NCBI RefSeq assembly: GCF_019947135.1
Contig: NZ_JAGSHT010000005.1
Location: forward strand, 186,001 to 250,000
DNA from: Occultella gossypii
GTDB lineage: Bacteria; Actinomycetota; Actinomycetes; Actinomycetales; Beutenbergiaceae
Length of the DNA stretch: 64,000 bases
Reading direction: 5' to 3'
This document shows positions 36,005-47,355 of this stretch, piece after piece. The notes under the pieces are model-generated. The model saw only the letters and a program-made list of their open reading frames with translations. It searched no databases and was not told the origin of the DNA. A program made the translations under genes and the position numbers. Position 1 is the stretch's first letter, and each line of letters begins with the position of its first letter.

Positions 36005-36756
36005 CCGAGAACCGCGAGGCAGACCCGGCCCAGGACGCTTCCGACCAGATCGTGCAGGGCGACGGGGCCGGCCCGGGCCGCACGGCCGGTGCCGTGCCCG
36101 GCGGCCGTGGCATGGGCCAGCTCGCGGCGGGGGAGTTCAGCCTGGCCGCGTCCATCGGTGGCGTGCGCGGCCTCGTCGAGTCGACGGCGCCCGGACTGGT
36201 GTTCGTGGTGGTGTTCGTGGCCACCCGGGAACTCATGCCGGCGTTGATCTCCTCGGTGGCCGTCGCCGTCGTCGCCACGATCGCCCGGCTGGTCGCCCGG
36301 ACGCCGGTCACGCAGGCCGTCGGCGGACTCCTCGGCGTGGCGATCGGCGCCATCTGGGCGTGGCGCACCGGCGAGGCGCAGGACTACTTCGCCTGGGGAC
36401 TGTACGTGAACGCCGCGTTCGTGGTCGGTGTGACCGTGTCCATCCTGGCCAGGTGGCCGGTGGTGGGCGTGATCGTCTCGAGCCTGTTCGGGAAGGGGTT
36501 CGAGTGGCGTGCGGACCGGGCACTGCTGCGCCGTTACTCGCTCGCGTCCTGGCTCTGGGTCGGTGCGTTCGCAGCCCGGCTGGCCGTGCAGGTGCCCCTG
36601 TACCTGAACGCGGAGGCGGGCTGGCTCGGGACGGCACGCCTGGTCATGGGACTGCCGCTGTGGGCCCTGGTCCTGTGGATCACGTGGCTGCTGGTGAATC
36701 CCCGAGCAGGTGCTGCAGCTCAAGCAGATCCGCCTGCTCCGCAGACGACACGATGA
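36001..36756 (+). CDS. DUF3159 family multi-pass membrane protein
   Basis: A 251-residue inner-membrane protein with an acidic, Gly-rich N-terminus and about six helices from residue 60 on (TAPGLVFVVVFVATRELMPALI, AVAVVATIARLVA, VGGLLGVAIGAIWAW and others). The FEWRADRALLRRYSLASWLWVGAFAARLAVQVPLYL block is diagnostic of DUF3159. Function unknown; position beside TrkA and permease genes is conserved and suggests a role in ion or envelope homeostasis, which is inference. The last 77 bases overlap the end of the convergent trkA gene. Confidence 0.87.
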   Translation: MTENREADPAQDASDQIVQGDGAGPGRTAGAVPGGRGMGQLAAGEFSLAASIGGVRGLVESTAPGLVFVVVFVATRELMPALISSVAVAVVATIARLVARTPVTQAVGGLLGVAIGAIWAWRTGEAQDYFAWGLYVNAAFVVGVTVSILARWPVVGVIVSSLFGKGFEWRADRALLRRYSLASWLWVGAFAARLAVQVPLYLNAEAGWLGTARLVMGLPLWALVLWITWLLVNPRAGAAAQADPPAPQTTR

Positions 36757-37360
36757 GCAGCAGCTCGTCGCCGGCCTCCAGGGTGTCGTCCTGGCTGGGT
36801 GCGATCGGCTGATCGCCGCGGATGATCGCAGCCAGCACGGCCGCGCTCGGCCACCCGATCTGGGAGATCTGCTGACCCACCACCGCCGCGGCGGGGGACA
36901 GGGTGATCTCATACATGCTCGCCCCGGACTGGTGGAACGTGAAGATCCGGACCAGGTCGCCGACCGACACCGCCTCCTCCACCAGTGACGTCATGATCCG
37001 CGGTGTGGAGACGAGCACGTCCACGCCCCAGGCCTCGTCGAACATCCACTCGTTCTTCGGGTTGTTCACCCGGGCCACGACACGCGGCACCGCGAACTCG
37101 GTCTTCGCCAGCAGCGAGACCACGAGGTTCGCCTTGTCGTCGCCGGTGGCGGCGACCACCACGTCGGCGGCGGCGAGGTCGGCCTGGCTCAGCGAACTGA
37201 TCTCGCAGGCATCCGCGAGCAGCCACTCGGCCTCGCTGACGGAGGAGACCTTCATGGCCATCGGGTCCTTGTCGATCAGCAGGACCTCGTGGTCGTGACC
37301 GATGAGCTCCCGGGCGATCGAGCGACCGACGCTCCCGGCGCCGGCGATGACGACCCGCAT
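36680..37360 (-). CDS. TrkA-type K+ channel/transporter regulatory protein (second of pair)
   Basis: Cytosolic RCK protein of 226 aa. An N-terminal Rossmann domain with VVIAGAGSVGRSIARELIGH (NAD-binding GxGxxG) and LLIDKDP is followed by VVVAATGDDKANLVVSLLAK, and a C-terminal TrkA-C domain (VSVGDLVRIFTFHQSGASMYEITLS) gives a ligand-binding half. Such proteins gate K+ uptake in response to NADH, ATP or c-di-AMP. ATG 37360 overlaps the stop of the first TrkA gene by one base. Its 3' end overlaps the DUF3159 gene by 77 bases antisense. It corresponds to one of the ceoB/ceoC pair. Confidence 0.93.
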   Translation of the reverse strand: MRVVIAGAGSVGRSIARELIGHDHEVLLIDKDPMAMKVSSVSEAEWLLADACEISSLSQADLAAADVVVAATGDDKANLVVSLLAKTEFAVPRVVARVNNPKNEWMFDEAWGVDVLVSTPRIMTSLVEEAVSVGDLVRIFTFHQSGASMYEITLSPAAAVVGQQISQIGWPSAAVLAAIIRGDQPIAPSQDDTLEAGDELLLIVSSAEQADLLELQHLLGDSPAAT

Positions 37361-38028
37361 CAGTCCTCCTCGGGCTTGGGCACCGTGGCCAGGATCCGCT
37401 GGACCTCGTTGATGTGTTCGGTGTACACGATGACGTGCAGCACGTCGTTCTCCTGGAGCACGTCGAGCGGGGACGGGATGTAGGCGTCACCGAACCGGGT
37501 GATGTACGCGATCCGCGTCTTGGCGAGGTTCTGCAGCTGTCGCACCGTGTGGCCGATCCATCCCTCGTGCAGATCCATCTCGCACAGGCTCACGCCACCG
37601 GAGGCGTCGCGGTACTCACTGGCCGCGCCGGTGGGCATCATCCGGCGCAGCACCTGGTCCGCGGTCCACCGGACGGTCGCCACGGTCGTGATCCCGAGCC
37701 GCTGATAGATCTGGGCCCGGCCCGGGTCGTAGATGCGGGCCACCACGTTGTCGATCCCGAACACCTCGCGGACCACCCGGGCGGCGATGATGTTGGAGTT
37801 GTCCCCGCTGGACACGGCCGCGAACGCGTATGCGTCCTCGATGCCGGCCTGCTTCAGGGCCTCGCGGTCGAAACCCATGCCGGTCACCCGGCTGCCCGCG
37901 AAGTCGTCCGAGAGTCGCCGGAACGCCTCCGGGTTCTGATCGATGATCGCTACGGAGTGACCTTTGGACTCCAGGGTCTCGGCGAGGGTGACCCCGACGC
38001 GACCCGCGCCCATGATGACGAAGTGCAC
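37360..38028 (-). CDS. TrkA-type K+ channel/transporter regulatory protein (first of pair)
   Basis: A 222-residue RCK protein: Rossmann half with FVIMGAGRVGVTLAETLESKG and VAIIDQNPEAFRRL, then FAAVSSGDNSNIIAARVVREVFG, and a TrkA-C half (YIPSPLDVLQENDVLHVIVYTEHINEVQRIL). It probably forms a hetero-ring with its neighbour to control a K+ transporter; the KimA-like gene next door is the obvious candidate. GTG 38028 is set by TAGCGT at 38042-38037. Divergent from the deazaflavin-type gene. Confidence 0.93.
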   Translation of the reverse strand: MHFVIMGAGRVGVTLAETLESKGHSVAIIDQNPEAFRRLSDDFAGSRVTGMGFDREALKQAGIEDAYAFAAVSSGDNSNIIAARVVREVFGIDNVVARIYDPGRAQIYQRLGITTVATVRWTADQVLRRMMPTGAASEYRDASGGVSLCEMDLHEGWIGHTVRQLQNLAKTRIAYITRFGDAYIPSPLDVLQENDVLHVIVYTEHINEVQRILATVPKPEED

Positions 38029-38042
38029 GAGTCCAGACGCTA
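38029..38042 (-). promoter_or_regulatory. Leaderless promoter of the trkA pair
   Basis: Minus-strand TAGCGT (38042-38037), 8 nt, GTG 38028. Confidence 0.45.
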
Positions 38043-38103
38043 CACCGGGAGTACGGTTGCGGCGTCAGCAGTCGACGCACGGGAGCTCAGAACGGAGACA
38101 CCG

Positions 38104-38484
38104 ATGAGTCCGCTGTCCCGATCGGTCGCGGAGCGCAACAAGAAGTACCTGAACCACGTCATGCGTCACGTCGCGCCGAGGTTGCCCGGGTTCGGGCTGC
38201 TCACGCACACCGGCCGCACGTCCGGCACGAAGTACACCATCCCGGTGAACGTGTTCCAGCGGAACGGCTCGTACGTGTTCGCACTCACCTACGGGTCCCG
38301 GACCGACTGGGTACGTAACGTGCGCGCCGCCGGTTCCGCGCGGATCGTCACCCGGGGCCGCACCGTGGATCTGGTCGACCCCGTGCTGGGCAGGGACGAG
38401 ACCGCCTCCTGGGCTCCGTTCGTCGTCGCCAGGATCCTGCGCGCGACGGACTCGCGCGAGACGCTCACGATGCGGGCGCGGTAG
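38104..38484 (+). CDS. Deazaflavin (F420)-dependent nitroreductase-like protein, DDN family
   Basis: A 126-residue split-barrel protein: FGLLTHTGRTSGTKYTIPVNVF, then YVFALTYGSRTDWVRNVRAAG, the family fingerprint. Members bind F420 or related flavins and reduce quinones or nitro compounds; the substrate is unknown. ATG 38104 has CGGAGAC upstream at good spacing. TACGGT (38052-38057) could be its -10, in a region that also carries the divergent trkA promoter. It lies 28 bases before the permease gene but that gene has its own TACAGT box. Confidence 0.85.
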   Translation: MSPLSRSVAERNKKYLNHVMRHVAPRLPGFGLLTHTGRTSGTKYTIPVNVFQRNGSYVFALTYGSRTDWVRNVRAAGSARIVTRGRTVDLVDPVLGRDETASWAPFVVARILRATDSRETLTMRAR

Positions 38485-38498
38485 CCGGGACCTACGCG

Positions 38499-38512
38499 TA
38501 CAGTGAGCCACC
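38499..38512 (+). promoter_or_regulatory. Leaderless promoter of the KimA-like permease gene
   Basis: TACAGT (38499-38504), 8 nt, GTG 38513. Confidence 0.5.
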
Positions 38513-40540
38513 GTGCCTGATCTCTCCGACGCCGCGAAACGCATTCTCGTCGGGCGCCCGGTCCGAAGCGAGCGGCTGGGCCACACGCTGCTGCCGAAGC
38601 GCATCGCGCTGCCGGTGTTCGCCTCCGACGCGCTCTCCTCGGTCGCCTACGCCCCCGACGAGATCCTGCTCACGCTCTCCCTGGCCGGCCTCGCCTCGTA
38701 CACGATCTCGCCGTGGGTCGGGCTCGCCGTCGTCATCGTCATGCTCACCGTCGTGGCCTCCTACCGGCAGACCGTCCGGGCCTACCCCTCCGGGGGCGGC
38801 GACTACGAGGTGGCCACCACGAACCTCGGTCCGCGCGCCGGGCTGACCGTCGCCAGCGCGCTGCAGGTCGACTACGTGCTCACCGTGGCCGTGTCCGTCT
38901 CCTCCGGCTCCCACTACCTCGCCACCGTGCTCCCGGCTGCCCGTGACCACGAGGCGATCATCGCGATCGGCCTGGTCGCGCTCATCGCGCTGATCAACCT
39001 GCGCGGCGTGCGGGAGTCGGGCACCGGTTTCGCGTTTCCCGTCTACCTGTTCATGGCCGGCATGGGCGTGATGGCCCTCGTCGGCGGCATCCAGTGGGCC
39101 ACCGGGACGCTCGGCATCGCCGAGAGCGCCCAGTTCGACGTCCTCGCCGAGCCCGGCTACGAGGAGGGCCTGATGGGCCTCGCCGGCGGCTTCCTGGTGT
39201 TGCGTGCGTTCTCCTCCGGTGCAGCAGCCCTGACCGGCGTCGAGGCGATCAGCAACGGCGTGCCCGCGTTCCGCAAGCCGAAGTCCAAGAATGCGGCGAC
39301 CACCCTGCTCCTGCTCGGCCTGATCGGCGCGACCATGCTGATGACGGTGATCGGGCTCGCCCGGGCCACCGGCGTCCGATTCGTCCAGGACCCACATCTG
39401 CAGCTCGCCATGAACGGGCAGCCGGTGCCCGAGGGGTACGAACAGGACCCGGTGATCGGGCAGATCGCCCAGACCGTGTTCGCGGGCTTCCCGCCGATGT
39501 TCTACCTCGTCACCGCCTCCACCGGTCTGATCCTCCTGCTCGCCGCGAACACCGCGTTCAACGGGTTCCCCACGCTCGCCTCGATCCTCAGCAAGGACGG
39601 CTACCTGCCGCGCCAGCTGTACACCCGCGGGGACCGGCTCGCGTTCTCCAACGGGATCATCATCCTGGCGCTGGCCGCCATCGCGCTGATCTGGGTATTC
39701 GACGCCGAGGTGACCCGGCTGATCCAGCTCTACATCGTGGGCGTGTTCGTCGCCTTCACGCTCGGCCAGCTCGGCATGATCAAGCACTGGAACGAGCGAC
39801 TGCCCAGCGTCGTCGCGGCGCGGGAGCGCGGGGCCATGAAGCGCTCGCGTGCGATCAACGCATTCGGCTTCGCGCTGACCGCGCTCGTCCTCGCGGTGGT
39901 CCTGATCACGAAGTTCACCCACGGTGCGTGGATCGCCATCGGACTGATGGGGCTGCTGTTCGCCGTCATGGTGTTCATCCACAGGCACTACCAGCACGTG
40001 GCCGACGAGCTCGAGATCGAGGACGTCGCCGCGGCCCGGGCACTGCCGAGCCGCGTGCATGCCCTCGTGCTGGTCTCCAAGGTGCACAAGCCGACCATGC
40101 GCGCCCTGTCCTACGCCCGCGCGACCCGCCCCTCCACATTGCAGGCCATCACCGTCGCCGTGGACCGGGACGCCGCCGAGCAGGTCCGCCGGGACTGGGA
40201 CGCCGCCGAGGTGCCGTTGCCGTTGACGGTCCTCGACTCCCCGTACCGTGACCTGACCCGCCCGGTCCTGGAGTACGTGAAGTCGATCCGGCGGGAGTCC
40301 CCGCGGGACCTGGTGGTGGTGTACGTGCCAGAGTACGTCGTGGGTCACTGGTGGGAGCGGGTGCTGCACAACCAGAGTGCGCTGCGGCTGAAGTCGCGTC
40401 TGCTCTACACTCCCGGCGTGGTGATGGCGTCGGTTCCCTGGCAGCTCGCGTCCTCCGCGCGGAGCCTGGTGAACCCCGACGACCCGGGCGAACGGCTCGG
40501 CGACCTGCCCGCGCCGGGGATGGTGCGACGTGGCGAGTGA
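38513..40540 (+). CDS. APC-superfamily permease, KimA-like (probable K+ importer)
   Basis: A 675-residue inner-membrane transporter. About twelve helices span residues 40-490, starting PVFASDALSSVAYAPDEILLTL, followed by YPSGGGDYEVATTNLG and the LTGVEAISNGVPAFRKPKSKNAA loop. A cytosolic C-terminal domain of about 180 residues starts at RVHALVLVSKVHKPTMRALSYA. That domain and the loop match the KimA/YdaO group of proton-coupled K+ importers rather than amino-acid permeases. Two adjacent TrkA genes strengthen the K+ reading. No c-di-AMP riboswitch precedes it; the transcript is leaderless. The end overlaps the next gene by 11 bases. Confidence 0.85.
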   Translation: MPDLSDAAKRILVGRPVRSERLGHTLLPKRIALPVFASDALSSVAYAPDEILLTLSLAGLASYTISPWVGLAVVIVMLTVVASYRQTVRAYPSGGGDYEVATTNLGPRAGLTVASALQVDYVLTVAVSVSSGSHYLATVLPAARDHEAIIAIGLVALIALINLRGVRESGTGFAFPVYLFMAGMGVMALVGGIQWATGTLGIAESAQFDVLAEPGYEEGLMGLAGGFLVLRAFSSGAAALTGVEAISNGVPAFRKPKSKNAATTLLLLGLIGATMLMTVIGLARATGVRFVQDPHLQLAMNGQPVPEGYEQDPVIGQIAQTVFAGFPPMFYLVTASTGLILLLAANTAFNGFPTLASILSKDGYLPRQLYTRGDRLAFSNGIIILALAAIALIWVFDAEVTRLIQLYIVGVFVAFTLGQLGMIKHWNERLPSVVAARERGAMKRSRAINAFGFALTALVLAVVLITKFTHGAWIAIGLMGLLFAVMVFIHRHYQHVADELEIEDVAAARALPSRVHALVLVSKVHKPTMRALSYARATRPSTLQAITVAVDRDAAEQVRRDWDAAEVPLPLTVLDSPYRDLTRPVLEYVKSIRRESPRDLVVVYVPEYVVGHWWERVLHNQSALRLKSRLLYTPGVVMASVPWQLASSARSLVNPDDPGERLGDLPAPGMVRRGE

Positions 40541-41855
40541 CGCGTTCACCGGACCCGTGGCATCCGGACCGGCGGCGGTCGGCGACGTGCTCACCCTCGA
40601 TGTCGGCGCCCCCGTGCACGGCGGGCACTGCCTGGCCCGCCACGAGGGCCGGGTGGTCTTCGTCCGGCATGCGCTGCCCGGCGAGCGGGTCCGCGCGGTT
40701 CTGACCGAGGCCCGCCGCAAGGGCTACTGGCGGGCCGACGCGATCGAGGTGCTCACTGCCTCTCCGGACCGGGTGGACTCGGTCTGGCCGGCCGCGGGGC
40801 CCGGCGGAGTGGGCGGGGGCGAACTCGCGCACGTGAGCCTGCCGGGACAACTGGCTTGGAAGCGGGACGTGATCACCGATGCTCTCCGCCGGATCGGCCG
40901 GCTCGGCGACGACCACCCGGCGCTCGCCGGCCTGAGCGTCGAGCGGGCTCCCGGTGACGTCGAGCGTGGCGGTCTGCGCACCCGGAGCCGGATCGAACTC
41001 GTGGCCGACGGCGAGGGCCGGGCCGGTATGCACCGGTACCGTTCGCATGAGGTGCTCGCGCTGACGGACATGCCGCTCGCCGCCGAGCCGATCGCGGCCG
41101 CGGACCTGTTCGGGCGCACCTGGCGGCCCGGGGCCACCGTCGAGGCGGTCGCCCCGTCCGACGGTGAGGTGCTGCTCCTCGTCGACGGCGAGCCGCTCCG
41201 GGGTGGGCGGCGCAACGTGCGCGAGCGGGTTCGCCTGGCCGACGGGCGCGAGTTCGCCTACCGGGTGGCCGGAGGCGGCTTCTGGCAGGTGCACGTCGAG
41301 GCGCCACGGACCCTGGTCACCGCGGTGCTGGAGGCTGCCGCCGTCGGCCCCGGCGCAGCCGTGTGGGACCTCTACTCCGGTGCGGGCCTGTTCACCGTGC
41401 CGCTCGCCGACGAGGTCGGTCCCGAGGGTCGCGTCGACTCCGTCGAGGGCGATACCCGCGCCCTCGCCGACGCGCGTCGCAACGTCCACGGCCTCGATCA
41501 GGCGGTGCTCCACGGCGGCGACGTGGCGGCAGTGCTGGCGGAGCGCAACGGCCGCAATGGCGCCGCCGGCGCAGCGCCGGGCGCCGGCGCCGGGCGGGGC
41601 CCCGCCCCGCACGCCGACGTCGTCGTCCTGGACCCGCCGCGCGCGGGTGCCGGTGCGGCCGTGATGGACGCCGTGCTCGCGGCCGGCCCGGACCGGATCG
41701 TCTACGTGGCCTGCGATCCCGCGGCCCTGGCCAGGGACGTCGCCCACGCGCGCGAGCGCGGGCACGAGCTGGTGTCCCTGCGCGCGTTCGACCTGTTCCC
41801 GCACACCCACCACGTGGAGTGCGTGGCGGTCCTGGCTCCCACGAAGCGCGGATGA
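40530..41855 (+). CDS. TrmA/RlmD-type RNA (uracil-5-)-methyltransferase, without Fe-S cysteines
   Basis: A 441-residue enzyme: TRAM domain first (LTLDVGAPVHGGHCLARHEGR), then a SAM domain with VWDLYSGAGLFTVPLA, VVVLDPPRAGAG and the catalytic-Cys motif VYVACDPAALARDVAHA, ending HTHHVECVAVL. It should make 5-methyluridine in tRNA or rRNA. The four-Cys iron-sulfur cluster of RlmD-type enzymes is absent: the usual CGGC stretch reads VGGGELAHVSLPGQLAWK. A Gly/Ala insertion of about 20 residues lies near 345. GTG 40530 overlaps the permease stop by 11 bases. The same permease-methyltransferase pair occurs in mycobacteria (Rv2690c-Rv2689c, from memory). Confidence 0.9.
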   Translation: MASDAFTGPVASGPAAVGDVLTLDVGAPVHGGHCLARHEGRVVFVRHALPGERVRAVLTEARRKGYWRADAIEVLTASPDRVDSVWPAAGPGGVGGGELAHVSLPGQLAWKRDVITDALRRIGRLGDDHPALAGLSVERAPGDVERGGLRTRSRIELVADGEGRAGMHRYRSHEVLALTDMPLAAEPIAAADLFGRTWRPGATVEAVAPSDGEVLLLVDGEPLRGGRRNVRERVRLADGREFAYRVAGGGFWQVHVEAPRTLVTAVLEAAAVGPGAAVWDLYSGAGLFTVPLADEVGPEGRVDSVEGDTRALADARRNVHGLDQAVLHGGDVAAVLAERNGRNGAAGAAPGAGAGRGPAPHADVVVLDPPRAGAGAAVMDAVLAAGPDRIVYVACDPAALARDVAHARERGHELVSLRAFDLFPHTHHVECVAVLAPTKRG

Positions 41856-44254
41856 GCACCACCGAGGTGGGGCTCGGCCTGACCGCCGCGGATGTCGCGG
41901 CCCGGGTCGCCCGCGGCGAGGTGAACGTCGCCCCGGAATCGTCCTCGCGCAGCCTGGCCGCCATCATCCGCGGCAACCTGTTCACCCTGTTCAACGCCAT
42001 CCTCGGCACCGCCCTGGTGGTGGTGCTGCTGGTCGGGAGCTGGCAGGACGCCGTCTTCGGGTTCGTGCTCCTGTCCAACGCCCTCATCGGCGGGCTCACC
42101 GAGTACCGGGCAAAGCGCACCCTGGACAAGCTCGCGATCCTCGACGCCCCGAACGCCACCGTCCTGCGTGACGGTGCCGAACAGGTCGTCGACCTCCATG
42201 AGATCGTCACCGACGACATCCTCCTGCTCCGCCTCGGCGACCAGGTGCCCGCCGACGGGGAGGTCCTGACCAGCCGCGGCGCCGAGATCGACGAGTCGAT
42301 GCTCACCGGCGAGAGCGAGCCGGTGAGCAAGCGCCCCGGGGACGAGGTGCTCTCCGGCTCCGCCGTCGTCGCCGGCTCCGCGGTGATCAGGGCCACCCGG
42401 GTCGGCACCGCCGGCTATGCGAACCAGCTGACGGCGCAGGTCCGGCGGTTCTCCCTGGTGAACTCCGAACTGCGGTCCGGCATCAACCGGATCCTCGTGT
42501 ACGTGTCCTGGGCGATCGTGCCGATCGCGATCCTGCTCGTCTGGAGCCAGATCCGGCACCACGGCGGCCTCGACCTCGCCCTGGCGGACGGCACCTGGCG
42601 CAACGCGGTGGTCTCCGCCGTCGCCGGTGTGGTCGGGATGGTGCCCGAGGGTCTGGTGCTGCTCACCTCGATCAACTTCGCCCTGGCCGCGATCGTGCTG
42701 GCCCGGCGGAAGGTGCTCGTGCAGGAACTGCCCGCTGTCGAGGTACTGGCCCGGGTGGACGTGCTCTGCCTGGACAAGACCGGGACCCTGACCGACGGCA
42801 CCCTCGCCCTGGCCGAGCTGATCGAGCTCAGCCCGGTGCCGGGTGCCCGGGGGGCGCTGGCCGCGCTCGCCGCGGACCCGGATGCCAACGCCTCCGCGGC
42901 CGCGATCGCCGCCGGCGTGACGGACGTGCCCGTGCCCGCGGCGCAGGTGCTGGTCCCGTTCTCCTCGGCCCGCAAGTGGAGCGCGCACCGCACCGAGGCC
43001 GGCACCTGGGTGTGCGGCGCGCCCGAGGTGCTGCTCGAAGCGGGCGACGGCGTCCTGCAGCGGGTGCGCGACCTCGCCGACACCGGTGCCCGGGTGCTGC
43101 TCCTCGCCGCGGCACCGGCGGACGCGCTCACCGAGAGCGAGCCGGAGCCCGGCCCGCCGCGCGGATTGCGCCCGGCCCACCTGGTGGTGCTGCGCGAGCA
43201 CGTGCGCCCGGACGCCGCGCAGACCCTCGCGTACTTCGCGGCGCAGGGCGTCACGGTGAAGGTGATCTCGGGGGATAACCCGGCCACGGTCGCGGCGATC
43301 GCCGGGGCCGTCGGCCTGGGTGGCGGCGACGTTGGCCGGCCGGTCACCGGGGTGGATGCCCGCACCCTGCCCGACGATGCCGAGGCGCTGGCCGACGTGG
43401 TCACCACCGAGCAGGTGTTCGGCCGGGTCACGCCGGAGCAGAAGCGAGCATTCGTGCACGCGCTGCAGTCCCGGGGGCACACGGTCGCGATGACCGGCGA
43501 CGGTGTCAACGACGCCCTGGCCCTCAAGGACGCCGACCTCGGCATCGCGATGGGCTCGGGAGCGGCTGCCACCAAGGCGGTGGCCCGCCTGGTGCTCCTG
43601 GACGGGCGCTTCTCGACGCTGCCCGGGGTGGTCGACGAGGGCCGCCGGGTCATCGCGAACATGGAGCGGGTCGCCTCGCTGTTCCTGAACAAGACCACCT
43701 ACGCCGTGCTGCTCGCCATCGTGGTGGCGATCACGGCGTGGCCGTACCCGTTCCTGCCCCGGCACCTGACCCTCGTCGGCGCGCTGACGATCGGCACGCC
43801 GGCCTTCTTCCTGGCCCTGGCACCCAGCCGGCAGCGGTACGTGCCCGGGTTCCTGCACCGGGTGCTGACCCTGGCGATCCCGTGCGGGGTCGCCTCGGCC
43901 ATCGCGGTACTGGTGGTCTACGGCACCCTGAATGCCCGCGACGCCGGGCTGCAGGCGAACACCGGTGCCACCCTGACCCTCGTCATCATGGGCCTGTGGC
44001 TGCTCGGTGCACTCGCCCGGCCGTGGAACTGGTGGCGGGTGGCGCTCTTCGCCGCCATGGCCGCCGGCGCCGTGCTGGCCATCGTCGTGCCGTTCGTGCG
44101 CAACTTCTTCGCGCTCGAGGTGCCGGAGCCGTTCACCGCCGTGCTGGTGGCGGTCACGGCAGCGGTCGGGTGCGTCGTCATCGAGGTCGTGTACCGCCGT
44201 CGGCAGGCGCACCCGGGCGCCGCCGAGGTACACCCGCGCACGGAAGTGCGATAA
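41852..44254 (+). CDS. ctpE: CtpE-like cation-transporting P-type ATPase
   Basis: P-type pump of 800 aa. Phosphorylation motif [10 protein letters not shown] with Asp308; actuator motif [11 protein letters not shown]; hinge [25 protein letters not shown]4 motif [13 protein letters not shown]. About ten transmembrane helices; there is no N-terminal metal-binding CxxC domain. The PEGL motif and compact size fit the CtpE group, for which Ca2+ transport has been reported in mycobacteria, so Ca2+ is the first guess. ATG 41852 overlaps the methyltransferase stop by 4 bases. The stop codon lies 3 bases before the acnA operator palindrome. Confidence 0.92.
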   Translation: MSTTEVGLGLTAADVAARVARGEVNVAPESSSRSLAAIIRGNLFTLFNAILGTALVVVLLVGSWQDAVFGFVLLSNALIGGLTEYRAKRTLDKLAILDAPNATVLRDGAEQVVDLHEIVTDDILLLRLGDQVPADGEVLTSRGAEIDESMLTGESEPVSKRPGDEVLSGSAVVAGSAVIRATRVGTAGYANQLTAQVRRFSLVNSELRSGINRILVYVSWAIVPIAILLVWSQIRHHGGLDLALADGTWRNAVVSAVAGVVGMVPEGLVLLTSINFALAAIVLARRKVLVQELPAVEVLARVDVLCLDKTGTLTDGTLALAELIELSPVPGARGALAALAADPDANASAAAIAAGVTDVPVPAAQVLVPFSSARKWSAHRTEAGTWVCGAPEVLLEAGDGVLQRVRDLADTGARVLLLAAAPADALTESEPEPGPPRGLRPAHLVVLREHVRPDAAQTLAYFAAQGVTVKVISGDNPATVAAIAGAVGLGGGDVGRPVTGVDARTLPDDAEALADVVTTEQVFGRVTPEQKRAFVHALQSRGHTVAMTGDGVNDALALKDADLGIAMGSGAAATKAVARLVLLDGRFSTLPGVVDEGRRVIANMERVASLFLNKTTYAVLLAIVVAITAWPYPFLPRHLTLVGALTIGTPAFFLALAPSRQRYVPGFLHRVLTLAIPCGVASAIAVLVVYGTLNARDAGLQANTGATLTLVIMGLWLLGALARPWNWWRVALFAAMAAGAVLAIVVPFVRNFFALEVPEPFTAVLVAVTAAVGCVVIEVVYRRRQAHPGAAEVHPRTEVR

Positions 44255-44256
44255 GA

Positions 44257-44274
44257 TATCTCGACATCGAGATA
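44257..44274. promoter_or_regulatory. 18-bp perfect palindrome, operator of acnA
   Basis: TATCTCGA-CA-TCGAGATA (44257-44274) is a perfect inverted repeat with a 2-base centre, in AT-rich DNA that stands out from its surroundings. It would cover the -35 position relative to the TAGCAT box at 44293, so a bound protein should block transcription. Size and form suit a MarR- or TetR-type dimer; the regulator is not encoded in the window. Confidence 0.75.
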
Positions 44275-44292
44275 AATTACCTGATGCGGTCG

Positions 44293-44306
44293 TAGCATTA
44301 AATGCA
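44293..44306 (+). promoter_or_regulatory. -10 box and small palindrome before acnA
   Basis: TAGCAT (44293-44298) is the likely -10. It overlaps GCATTAAATGC (44296-44306), a second perfect inverted repeat. The leader would be about 45 bases, with GAGGAG (44338-44343) before GTG 44349. Confidence 0.5.
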
Positions 44307-44348
44307 AGGATGCGGACGCGACCCGCGAGAGAGCGCCGAGGAGTGGTT

Positions 44349-47117
<2,769 letters not shown>

Positions 47118-47128
47118 CACGACAGGAA

Positions 47129-47170
47129 GCCCCAGCACGCGCCCTTGAATCCAAGGCCGCGTGCCGGGGC
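47129..47170 (+). terminator. Strong hairpin terminator after acnA
   Basis: GCCCCAGCACGCG (47129-47141) pairs with CGCGTGCCGGGGC (47158-47170) with one A-C mismatch, and an inner CCTTG/CAAGG stem fills the loop. It starts 12 bases after the acnA stop. Confidence 0.8.
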
Positions 47171-47355
47171 CCCTTGCTGCCCGGAGCCAGCCATCGGGAC
47201 CGGCCCGGTCGACCCGCCCGGTTGTCAGTTCGCCTGACGCGAAGTGCGGGTTCCGGGCCGACCGACCCACAATTCGGGTCAGGGAAGCCGAGCGAGGGTG
47301 TCAGGGCTGGGGGCTGGGCGACCGGGTCGCGGGCGGCTGGGTGGTTCGCGCCGGC

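Noticed and set aside
47171-47355. tRNA or small RNA gene in the gap after acnA
   Set aside because: No T-loop (GGTTCGA-type) with matching acceptor stem could be found; apart from the terminator just before it, nothing is recognised.
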